From: Lederbergia graminis
GTDB lineage: Bacteria; Bacillota; Bacilli; Bacillales; Bacillaceae_C
NCBI RefSeq assembly: GCF_042655485.1
Contig: NZ_JBHSMC010000005.1
Location: forward strand, 1-64,000
DNA: 64,000 nt
Direction of reading: 5' to 3'
The notes under the pieces were generated by a model. The model had not been told where the DNA came from. It saw nothing but the letters and a program-made list of their open reading frames with translations, and ran no database searches. Each line of letters opens with the position of its first letter. Position 1 is the first letter of the stretch. Shown piece by piece: positions 34,079 through 41,721 of this stretch. The position numbers and the translations under genes were made by a program.

Positions 34079-34460
34079 GGTAGATATATATTTGTTTTCT
34101 AGAGATCCACTTCTTAATCATTTTAAGTAATAAAGGCCTTAGAGCTATTCTAGTAAAAGGAATTAATAATATTAATCCGAATAAATCGGTAATAAAACCA
34201 GGGCTTAATAGAAGAATTCCTCCTGCTAGAATACATACTCCATCCAGCAGCGCATTACCAGGTGGTTCACCATTTCTTATCTGTTCCTGAACCTTTTGTA
34301 ATGCAGACAATCCCTGCCTTTTTGCTAAAAATGCCCCTAAAATACCAGTCAAAATGATAATAGCAACAGTATTTAAAATACCAATCTCATTCCCAGCGAG
34401 AATAAATACCCCTATCTCTACAGCAGGAAGGATAATAAATAAAAGAATAAAATACTTCAA
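34074..34460 (-). CDS. fxsA: FxsA membrane protein
   Basis: 128 aa from TTG 34460, chosen because the product then starts (M)KYFILLFIILPAVEIGVFI as FxsA proteins do; a GTG 9 bp upstream is possible. Two membrane segments near the N-terminus (3-20, 27-47 NTVAIIILTGILGAFLAKRQG) and two more at about 68-105 (GVCILAGGILLLSPGFITDLFGLILLIPF). E. coli FxsA counters phage T7 exclusion by F; in Bacillus the role is unknown. An in-frame codon at 34577 would extend the gene into repeat A4 and was rejected. Confidence 0.85.
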   Translation of the reverse strand: MKYFILLFIILPAVEIGVFILAGNEIGILNTVAIIILTGILGAFLAKRQGLSALQKVQEQIRNGEPPGNALLDGVCILAGGILLLSPGFITDLFGLILLIPFTRIALRPLLLKMIKKWISRKQIYIYR

Positions 34461-34557
34461 ACGGACCACATCCCCGTTTTCAATTAATGAATTGATATAA
34501 AATGTTGGGACAATACGATCTGAACTAGAGGTAAATCCGAACAATGGAAATAAAACG

Positions 34558-34818
34558 ATACCGCTTCGGAAATACACTACGCTTTCCGCGGGCTTAGAAA
34601 AGTGAAAGGCGCTTGCTTATCGGCGACAAGCAAATGTTCTGAGACAAAGAAAGGCGCACTTTGCCTTTCATGTCTCAGGTTATTTGACCTCGAGCCGATA
34701 GCGCCTACAACTAGACAAGGCTAATGAGCCTCCTCGGCGCTAAACGCGCCTGTGGGGTCTCATCGAGGCCTTTGTTCCCGCAGGAGTCTTCGTGTATTTC
34801 CTCCGCTGATAACTTTAA
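34558..34818. repeat. Composite repeat: family A interrupted by family B (A4)
   Basis: A modules CGGAAATACACTACGC and CTTTCCGCGGG (34566-34592) and GAGCCTCCTCGGCGC, CTGTGGGGTCTCATCGAGG, TTCCCGCAGGAGTCTTCG, TGTATTTCCTCCGCTG (34727-34809) are separated by a B repeat. The outer ends GCTTCGGAAATACAC / GTGTATTTCCTCCGC are an inverted repeat. The right half is nearly the same as copy A1. Confidence 0.8.
34594..34719. repeat. Family B intergenic repeat (B1), nested in A4
   Basis: Read on minus: starts CTTGTCTAGTTGTAGGCGC and ends GCGCCTTTCACTTTTCTAA. It holds nested hairpins: GGCGC-TATCGGC with GCCGATA...GCGCC on the outside, and CTGAGACA...AAAGG with CCTTT...TGTCTCAG inside, so it could fold as one long stem-loop structure. 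Confidence 0.7.
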
Positions 34819-34839
34819 TTTCGTATAGATGATACAAAA

Positions 34840-34882
34840 AGACCAAACTATATTAATTAATATAGTTCGGCTTTAGGTTTTA
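34840..34882 (-). terminator. Terminator after pyk
   Basis: Minus strand AAGCCGAACTATATTA ATTA ATATAGTTTGGTCTT followed by TTTG. About 50 bases past the pyk stop. Confidence 0.85.
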
Positions 34883-34931
34883 TCACATTTTTTTCCTTAG
34901 CCTCTTATAAAAAAGCTATATAATAAACGGA

Positions 34932-36692
34932 TTAAAGAACACTAGCATGTCCATTGTAGATAACTCCATGAGTAGAATCTACCGTAATTTCTTGTCCATC
35001 CTTAATAATATTTGTAGCATTTTCAACACCTACAATAACTGGAATACCTAGGTTAATTCCAACTACTGCAGCATGGCTTGTTAAGCCACCTTCTTCTGTA
35101 ATAAGAGCAGAACATTGATCTAAATAAGATACCATTTCTTTATCAGTACCAATCGCAACCATTACAGAGCCTGGTTTAATTTTCTCTTGTGCTTCTTGAG
35201 CATTACGTGTAATTACAGCCTTACCAAATGCAGATTTGCGGCCAATACCTTGACCTTTAGCAAGTACATCACCAACAACATGAACTTTCATCAAGTTAGT
35301 TGTTCCTTTTTCACCAACAGGAACTCCACCAGTAATAATGATGACATCGCCATGCTTCACATGACCAGAATTCAAACTTTCACTTACTGCTTGTTCTAAC
35401 ATTTCATCTGTAGTAGCCACTTTCTCAGCAAAGTAAGGATATATACCCCATTGAAGCGTTAAGCGACGAACAACTGATTCATTTGAAGTAACAGCAATAA
35501 TCGGAGCTTTTGGACGGTATTTTGATACCATTCTTGCAGTATGTCCACTTTCAGTAGGAGTTACAATTGCATTCACATCTAGATTGATTGCAGTATGAGC
35601 AACTGATTGACAAATTGCATCTGTCATATTGCGATCACTATTCTTTCTTAAGTACGATAAGATTTCTTGATGGTTTAGAGCAGTTTCTGCTTTTAGGGCA
35701 ATGTTTGCCATTGTTTTAACTGCTTCAACTGGGTATGAACCTGCAGCCGTTTCACCAGAAAGCATAACCGCATCTGTACCGTCAAAAATTGCATTAGCAA
35801 CGTCACTTGCTTCAGCACGTGTTGGTCTAGGGTTACGTTGCATGGAATCTAACATTTGCGTCGCAGTAATAACTGGTTTTCCAAGCTCATTACATTTTCT
35901 AATTAATTGTTTTTGTACAAGAGGAACAGCTTCTGTAGGGATTTCTACGCCTAAGTCTCCACGTGCTACCATTAATCCGTCAGAAACAGCGAGGATTTCA
36001 TCGATATTATCAACACCCTCTTGGTTTTCAATCTTAGGGATGATGTTGATGTAAGATCCACCATTCTCTTCTAACAATTGTCTAATCTCTAAAACATCAG
36101 ATGCTCTTCTTACGAATGATGCAGCTATAAAATCTACACCTTGTTCAATACCAAATAGGATATCTTTTGCATCTTTTTCTGTCATACCAGGAAGATTTAC
36201 TGAAACTCCTGGAACATTAACACCTTTTTTATTTTTAAGAATACCTGTATTTAATACTTTCGTAACGATTTCGCTCGTATCACGTTTGATTTCTACTACT
36301 TCTAGGCCAATTAAGCCATCATCTAATAAAATATTAGAACCAACATGAACATCATTAATTAAACCAGGGTATGAGATGGAGATTCTCTCTTCCGTTCCTT
36401 CAACTTGTTCCATTGAAATTCTCAAAGTTGTGCCTTCTTTTAATTCAAGTGCGCCATCTTTCATGTCATGAGTTCTAATCTCTGGGCCTTTTGTATCTAG
36501 AAGAATCCCTACATTTTTACCTGCTCTTTTTGAAGCTTCACGAAGGTTAACGATGCGGTTACGGTGTTCTTCATGATCACCATGTGAGAAATTTAGGCGG
36601 GCAACATTCATCCCAGCATTAATCAGTTGATAAAGAGTTTCCGTATCTTCACTTACAGGTCCAATAGTACAAACTATTTTTGTCTTTTTCAT
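34932..36692 (-). CDS. pyk: Pyruvate kinase with C-terminal PEP-utiliser domain
   Basis: 586 aa. Last ATP-forming step of glycolysis. N-terminal TIM barrel with inserted beta domain (KTKIVCTIGPVSEDTETLYQLI, MNVARLNFSHGDHEEH, KIENQEGVDNIDEI, MVARGDLGVEIP, ATQMLDSM), a C-domain about 355-470, and an extra swivelling domain about 475-586 with the PEP-synthase-type TEEGGLTSHAAVVGINLGIPVIVG (His present). The extra domain is typical of Bacillus and Geobacillus enzymes and makes the protein about 110 residues longer than E. coli PykF. Follows pfkA by 30 bp; one operon. Confidence 0.97.
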   Translation of the reverse strand: MKKTKIVCTIGPVSEDTETLYQLINAGMNVARLNFSHGDHEEHRNRIVNLREASKRAGKNVGILLDTKGPEIRTHDMKDGALELKEGTTLRISMEQVEGTEERISISYPGLINDVHVGSNILLDDGLIGLEVVEIKRDTSEIVTKVLNTGILKNKKGVNVPGVSVNLPGMTEKDAKDILFGIEQGVDFIAASFVRRASDVLEIRQLLEENGGSYINIIPKIENQEGVDNIDEILAVSDGLMVARGDLGVEIPTEAVPLVQKQLIRKCNELGKPVITATQMLDSMQRNPRPTRAEASDVANAIFDGTDAVMLSGETAAGSYPVEAVKTMANIALKAETALNHQEILSYLRKNSDRNMTDAICQSVAHTAINLDVNAIVTPTESGHTARMVSKYRPKAPIIAVTSNESVVRRLTLQWGIYPYFAEKVATTDEMLEQAVSESLNSGHVKHGDVIIITGGVPVGEKGTTNLMKVHVVGDVLAKGQGIGRKSAFGKAVITRNAQEAQEKIKPGSVMVAIGTDKEMVSYLDQCSALITEEGGLTSHAAVVGINLGIPVIVGVENATNIIKDGQEITVDSTHGVIYNGHASVL

Positions 36693-36722
36693 TTACTTAT
36701 TTCCTCCTAAACATCATACAAA

Positions 36723-37682
36723 CTATATCGATAATTCTTTGGATAAATCGTACATGGACTTATCATAAACACGATCTTGCTCAAGGATTGTTAGTATATC
36801 ATCCTCAACTATTTCATTGCGGACAATTCCTACTGCTTTTCCACCTTGATTATTCATTAGAAGTTCTACTGCACGTGCACCTAAACGACTTGCTAACACC
36901 CGGTCAAAGCCTGTCGGAGTTCCACCACGTTGGATATGGCCTAATACGGACACACGATGCTCAACCTTGGAAACTTCGTAAAGCTTCTCAGCGAATTCTA
37001 CCCCACTCATTACTCCTTCAGCCACAATAATGATACTGTGTTTCTTGCCACGTTTTACACCATTTTTTATTCTCGTAGCAATATCATTCATATCAAAATC
37101 CACTTCTGGTACAATAATTGTTTCTGCACCACCAGCAAGTCCAGCCCAAAGAGCGATATCTCCAGCACCTCTACCCATTACTTCAATGATAAATGTTCTT
37201 TCATGAGAAGAAGCTGTATCCCGGATCTTATCAATTGCATCAAGTACAGTATTTAGCGCAGTATCAAAACCAATTGTAAATTGAGTACCTGATATATCGT
37301 TATCGATTGTTGCAGGGACACCAACACATGGAAAACCATGCTCCGTTAGTTTTTGCGCTCCCATAAAGGAACCATCTCCACCAATAACAACAAGCCCGTC
37401 AATTCCATGCTTTTTCAGTTGTTCAACACCTTTTAATTGTCCTTCTCTCGTTTTGAATTCCTCGGATCTTGCAGAACGAAGTATAGTACCACCTCGTTGT
37501 ACAATATCACCAACTGATCCTAATTCTAATTTTGTAATATTCCCATTGATTAGTCCATTAAATCCTTGATGTACTCCAAACGTTTCGATTCCATGATAGA
37601 TTGATTTTCTAACTACCGCTCTTATTGCTGCATTCATTCCTGGTGCGTCTCCACCACTTGTTAAAACACCAATTCTTTTCAT
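36723..37682 (-). CDS. pfkA: ATP-dependent 6-phosphofructokinase
   Basis: 319 aa, the standard length, from ATG 37682 behind GAGGTGATATTT; 27 codons upstream in frame have no site. Motifs: MKRIGVLTSGGDAPGMNAA, VVIGGDGSFMGAQKL, TIDNDISGTQFTIGFDTALN (catalytic Asp), RTFIIEVMGRGAGDIA, IIVAEGVMSG, LGHIQRGGTPTGFDRVLASR. Commits glucose to glycolysis; allosterically controlled by ADP/PEP in Bacillus. First gene of pfkA-pyk. Confidence 0.98.
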   Translation of the reverse strand: MKRIGVLTSGGDAPGMNAAIRAVVRKSIYHGIETFGVHQGFNGLINGNITKLELGSVGDIVQRGGTILRSARSEEFKTREGQLKGVEQLKKHGIDGLVVIGGDGSFMGAQKLTEHGFPCVGVPATIDNDISGTQFTIGFDTALNTVLDAIDKIRDTASSHERTFIIEVMGRGAGDIALWAGLAGGAETIIVPEVDFDMNDIATRIKNGVKRGKKHSIIIVAEGVMSGVEFAEKLYEVSKVEHRVSVLGHIQRGGTPTGFDRVLASRLGARAVELLMNNQGGKAVGIVRNEIVEDDILTILEQDRVYDKSMYDLSKELSI

Positions 37683-37814
37683 AAATATCACCTCAGCTTT
37701 GAAATTATGGAATATTACGCAAATGTAAATTAAAATCGAATTATGTAAAACAATTTTATACATGCATGTTTAAAATACCACTTTATGAGCTTTTTCACAA
37801 ATTTTTTCCCCAAA

Positions 37815-37853
37815 AAAAGAGGTATTACTAAAAAGTTAGTAATGCCTCAATTA
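37815..37853 (-). terminator. Terminator after accA
   Basis: Minus strand GAGGCATTACTAA CTTTT TAGTAATACCTC followed by TTTTTTT; begins at the accA stop codon. Confidence 0.93.
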
Positions 37854-38827
37854 TGGATATTTTCATAATCTTTGGTTTCCGAATATTTACCTATGTTTTT
37901 AAACTTTTGATAACGATTTACAATTAATTGATCTGTTGGAATAGTTAGTAGTTCTTTTAATGTTTTGGTTAAAACAATATCAATATGAAGTGCTTGTTCT
38001 TCAATATTTTTATGTGCTCCACCTTTTACTTCAGGTATTATTTCATCGACTACGCCAAGTTCTAAAAGGTCAGGTGCAGTAATTCGCATTGCTTCTGCAG
38101 CTTGTTTTGCTAGTGAAGCATCCTTCCACAAGATGGACGCTGCCCCTTCAGGAGTAATAACTGAGTAAGTAGAGTTTTCTAACATAAAAATACGATCTCC
38201 AACACCTAGAGCTAGTGCACCACCACTACCACCTTCTCCTGTGACGATACAAATGATTGGTACAGTCAATCCAGCCATCTCAAATAAATTACGAGCAATT
38301 GCTTCACTTTGTCCTCTTTCTTCTGCTGCTTTTCCTGGGTAAGCTCCTTTTGTATCAATAAAACAAATGATTGGTCTGTTAAACTTCTCAGCTTGTTTCA
38401 TTAAACGTAAGGCTTTACGATACCCTTCTGGATGTGGCATTCCAAAATTACGTCGAATATTTTCTTTCGTATCTCTTCCACGCTGATGACCTATAACAGT
38501 TACTGGGAGTCCCTTGTACTTGGCAATACCACCAACAATTGCAGTATCATCACCAAATACTCGATCACCATGTAGCTCCATAAAATCGGTAAATAGTCTT
38601 TCAATATAATCTACCGTTGTTGGACGTTCAGCATGGCGAGCTACTTGCACTCGATCCCAAGGTAACATATTCTCATACACATCTTTTTCTAACTTTTCCA
38701 ATCTAGCTTCCAATTTATCTATTTCTTCTGTTAGGTCTATATCAGAATCCTTCGTAAACTCCCGTAACTCGGCAATTTTTTTCTTTAAATCTAATACTGG
38801 TTTTTCAAATTCTAATCCATTTACCAT
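37847..38827 (-). CDS. accA: Acetyl-CoA carboxylase carboxyltransferase subunit alpha
   Basis: 326 aa. With AccD moves the carboxyl group from biotin-carrier protein to acetyl-CoA, the first step of fatty-acid synthesis. N-terminal helices (ELREFTKDSDIDLTEEIDKLEARLEKLEKD), then the crotonase-like core: HGDRVFGDDTAIVGGIAKYKG, GHQRGRDTKENIRRNFGMPHPEGYRKALR, TKGAYPGKAAEERGQSEAIA and GEGGSGGALALGVGD. Start ATG overlaps the accD stop (ATGGTAA), so the two subunits are translationally coupled. Confidence 0.97.
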   Translation of the reverse strand: MVNGLEFEKPVLDLKKKIAELREFTKDSDIDLTEEIDKLEARLEKLEKDVYENMLPWDRVQVARHAERPTTVDYIERLFTDFMELHGDRVFGDDTAIVGGIAKYKGLPVTVIGHQRGRDTKENIRRNFGMPHPEGYRKALRLMKQAEKFNRPIICFIDTKGAYPGKAAEERGQSEAIARNLFEMAGLTVPIICIVTGEGGSGGALALGVGDRIFMLENSTYSVITPEGAASILWKDASLAKQAAEAMRITAPDLLELGVVDEIIPEVKGGAHKNIEEQALHIDIVLTKTLKELLTIPTDQLIVNRYQKFKNIGKYSETKDYENIHN

Positions 38828-39696
38828 GAGAGTTCACCTTCTTGCTGATGAATTTCTAATACCGTTGTTAACTTCACTTTCATTTCTAGACGATGTATCA
38901 CCGCATCAAGTTGTCCATGTTCTAATAGAAACTCAGCAGTTTGGAAATCATCAGGGAGATCTTCCCTAATGGTTTGTTCTATAACACGTCTACCTGCGAA
39001 ACCAATTAAGGCACCAGGTTCTGCAAAATTATAATCCCCTAAAGAAGCAAAACTAGCAGAAACTCCTCCTGTTGTTGGGTGCGTCATGACAGAAATAATC
39101 AAACCACCCTTATCACTGAACATTTTAAGAGCAGCACTTGTTTTTGCCATTTGCATCAAAGAGAGTACACCTTCCTGCATTCTTGCTCCGCCGGAAGCAG
39201 TAAAGATAATGAAAGGTACTTCTAATTTTGCCGCCTCTTCGATTGCACGAGCAATTTTTTCTCCGACAACTGAGCCCATACTTCCCATTCTAAAGTGAGA
39301 GTCCATAATAGCCACTACAACTTTATTTCCGTTAATAGCACCTGTTCCGGTAAGGACTGCTTCGTTTAATTTAGTATTCTTTTTATCTTTTTCTAGCTTC
39401 TCTAAATAATCAGGAAAACCAAGTGGATTTTCTGATGTGATAGATTCATTAAATTCTTGGAATGTACCCTCATCGATAATACTCTCAACACGTTCAAATG
39501 CGGTCATCCGTAAATGATGACCACAATGTAGACATACTTTTAGATTCTTTTCTAAATCTTTCGTATACATTATCTTTTTACATTCAGGACATTTTGTCAT
39601 GATTCCCTCGGGAACATCATGCTTTGCTGCCTCTGATGGAATTGCCGCATACTTTTTCTTTTTTGCTTTAGGTTTTGTAAATAAATCCTTTAGCAC
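38821..39696 (-). CDS. accD: Acetyl-CoA carboxylase carboxyltransferase subunit beta
   Basis: 291 aa. Partner of AccA. N-terminal zinc ribbon, Cys pairs in TKCPECKKIMYTKDLEKNL and VCLHCGHHLRM (residues about 34-62); carboxyltransferase core with ESITSENPLGFPDYLEKL, FTASGGARMQEGVLSLMQMAKTSAAL and THPTTGGVSASFASLGDYNFAEPGALIGFAG. Preceded by a GntR-type regulator gene about 45 bp upstream on the same strand. Confidence 0.97.
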   Translation of the reverse strand: MLKDLFTKPKAKKKKYAAIPSEAAKHDVPEGIMTKCPECKKIMYTKDLEKNLKVCLHCGHHLRMTAFERVESIIDEGTFQEFNESITSENPLGFPDYLEKLEKDKKNTKLNEAVLTGTGAINGNKVVVAIMDSHFRMGSMGSVVGEKIARAIEEAAKLEVPFIIFTASGGARMQEGVLSLMQMAKTSAALKMFSDKGGLIISVMTHPTTGGVSASFASLGDYNFAEPGALIGFAGRRVIEQTIREDLPDDFQTAEFLLEHGQLDAVIHRLEMKVKLTTVLEIHQQEGELSW

Positions 39697-39742
39697 ACTG
39701 TTCCCCCCATATCAACTAGTTTATCAGAATGAGAACATACCA

Positions 39743-40336
39743 TTAGGATTGCAGCATTTGATCGTAAAACGATAATGCTGCTTTCTCATTCCCTGTAACT
39801 AGTGCATCTAGTATTTGAAAATTTATATGGCGATTTGGTTTCATGTCTGCCATTGAGTAGTCCTTTAAAATAATCCAAATTCGATATAAAAGATGATTAT
39901 TTGCAAGTTCCATTAATTTATCGAAATCAACGGAAGAATGTCCTTCATCCATAAGCACTTGTATTTTAAGTTTATTTGGAGATGAACAAATATCCCTAAT
40001 AATATCCTTTTCTAGAAATTCCTTTGCCTCTTGTAAATCCTTTTGTACAGAGGAATCTTCGAGAATAAACATACCTAACAAACTAATTAAACGGTGATTT
40101 TTAAAATTGGTTAGAAAAGTTCCTTCACCGCGACGAGTTTCAATTAAACCTAATAGTTCCAAAGCCCGCAATGCTTCCCGAACGGAGGATCTTCCAACTT
40201 GAAGTCGTTCAGTTAATGTTCGTTCTGAAGGGATTTTATCCCCAGCCTTTAATCCATCTGATTGGATAATAGATTTTATATCTTTTACGATTGTGAGAAA
40301 AACTTTAGAGTTTTCTTGTTTATTAATCACTATCAT
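39743..40336 (-). CDS. GntR/FadR-type transcriptional regulator
   Basis: 197 aa. N-terminal winged helix-turn-helix about 10-75 (GLKAGDKIPSERTLTERLQV, GRSSVREALRALELLGLIET, RRGEGTFL) is the GntR signature. The C-terminal half (about 85-197) is helical and shorter than a usual FCD sensor (DSSVQKDLQEAKEFLEKDII, HLLYRIWIILKDYSMADM). The start overlaps the malic-enzyme stop by 14 bp and accD follows, so the gene links a C4-metabolism gene to the acc genes. Control of one or both is a fair inference; the ligand is unknown. Confidence 0.87.
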   Translation of the reverse strand: MIVINKQENSKVFLTIVKDIKSIIQSDGLKAGDKIPSERTLTERLQVGRSSVREALRALELLGLIETRRGEGTFLTNFKNHRLISLLGMFILEDSSVQKDLQEAKEFLEKDIIRDICSSPNKLKIQVLMDEGHSSVDFDKLMELANNHLLYRIWIILKDYSMADMKPNRHINFQILDALVTGNEKAALSFYDQMLQS

Positions 40337-41573
40337 CTTCGCCTTTACTTATTTCCGCGATTTTCAACGTTCTTTTTCTTATTTCCTCTGGGTCTACAGA
40401 AATTTGGGCGACACCTGTTTCCATAGCAGCTTTTGCCACTGCAGCTGCAACATGTGGTGCAACACGATGATCAAATGGACTGGGAATCACATATCCAGGT
40501 TTTAGTTCCTCGTCTGTAATTAGATTCGCGATTGCAGAAACTGCTGCTTGTTTCATTTTTTCATTTATATGAGTCGCTCTTACGTCCAGTGCTCCTCTAA
40601 ATATACCGGGAAATGCTAATACATTATTTACTTGATTTGGATAATCTGATCGACCTGTTCCTATTACCATAGCACCTGCTTCTATTGCAGCTTCCGGCAT
40701 TATTTCAGGATCCGGATTCGCCATCGCAAATATGATTGGATTTTGGTGCATGGTCGCAATCATATCTTTTGTTAATGCACCCGCTACCGAGACACCAATA
40801 AAGATATCTGCATCCTTAATTACATCAGCAAGCTTTCCTTTTACTTTCCGCTGATTTGTCTGTTTTGCAATATCTTCCTTTATTTTATTCATTCCATCAG
40901 GCCGTCCATCATATATCGCACCTTTAGAATCACACATAATGATGTCTTTCACACCATAACTAATCAATAATTTCAAAATAGCAATACCAGCAGAACCCGC
41001 TCCATTAATTACTATTCTACTGGTTGACATTGTTTTTCCAACTAATTTCAAAGCATTTACTAATCCTGCAACAGTTACAATTGCTGTACCATGTTGGTCA
41101 TCATGAAAGACAGGTATACTCGTTTCTGCTTTTAATCTTTCTTCAATTTCAAAACATTGAGGTGCTGCAATATCCTCTAAATTAATCCCACCAAAATTTG
41201 GTTCAAGAAGCTTAACAGTCTGTATTATTTCTTCTACATTTTCAGTGTTAAGACAGAGTGGAAATGCGTCAACTCCTGCAAAACTTTTAAATAATACTGC
41301 CTTTCCTTCCATCACTGGTAATGCAGCAGCTGCTCCAATATTTCCAAGTCCCAATACTGCTGTACCATTACTAATGACGGCAATCATATTCCCTTTCATC
41401 GTATAGTCATATACTGTTTCTGGCTTTTCGTATATTTCTTTACATGGTGCGGCTACACCCGGTGAATAGGCTAAACTTAAGTCTTTTGCATTTTTGACAA
41501 CTACTTTTGATTTTGATTCAAGCTTTCCCTTGTTTTTTCTATGCAAATGTAGTGCTTCTTCTCGCAAGGTCAA
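40323..41573 (-). CDS. NAD(P)-dependent malic enzyme (YtsJ/MalS type)
   Basis: 416 aa from TTG 41573: GGAGTGG sits 6 bases upstream and the product then starts (M)TLREEALHLHRKNKGKLE like B. subtilis YtsJ. Oxidative decarboxylation of malate to pyruvate. Catalytic region LAYSPGVAAPCKEIYEKPETVYDYT; metal/substrate region GINLEDIAAPQCFEIEERL with PVFHDDQHGTAIVTVAGL; nucleotide site VINGAGSAGIAILKLLI; NPDPEIMPEAA; PNQVNNVLAFPGIFRGALD. Which cofactor it prefers cannot be read off with certainty; YtsJ uses NADP. Lies between dnaE and the GntR regulator. Confidence 0.93.
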   Translation of the reverse strand: MTLREEALHLHRKNKGKLESKSKVVVKNAKDLSLAYSPGVAAPCKEIYEKPETVYDYTMKGNMIAVISNGTAVLGLGNIGAAAALPVMEGKAVLFKSFAGVDAFPLCLNTENVEEIIQTVKLLEPNFGGINLEDIAAPQCFEIEERLKAETSIPVFHDDQHGTAIVTVAGLVNALKLVGKTMSTSRIVINGAGSAGIAILKLLISYGVKDIIMCDSKGAIYDGRPDGMNKIKEDIAKQTNQRKVKGKLADVIKDADIFIGVSVAGALTKDMIATMHQNPIIFAMANPDPEIMPEAAIEAGAMVIGTGRSDYPNQVNNVLAFPGIFRGALDVRATHINEKMKQAAVSAIANLITDEELKPGYVIPSPFDHRVAPHVAAAVAKAAMETGVAQISVDPEEIRKRTLKIAEISKGEDDSD

Positions 41574-41721
41574 GAGTTCCACTCCTTTATTTATGCAGAA
41601 TACACGCAAAAATCGTAGGGTACCTCGAATCCAGGTAGGATTTTATTCATTCCATACAAAAAGTGGTCAGACCACATAAGCTTATAAGACAATATATCAT
41701 ATTTTTTCTGGTAGAAAAAGC

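Noticed and set aside
34461..34577. Upstream extension of fxsA
   Set aside because: It reaches into the edge of repeat A4 and gives an N-terminus unlike FxsA; the frame is open by chance.
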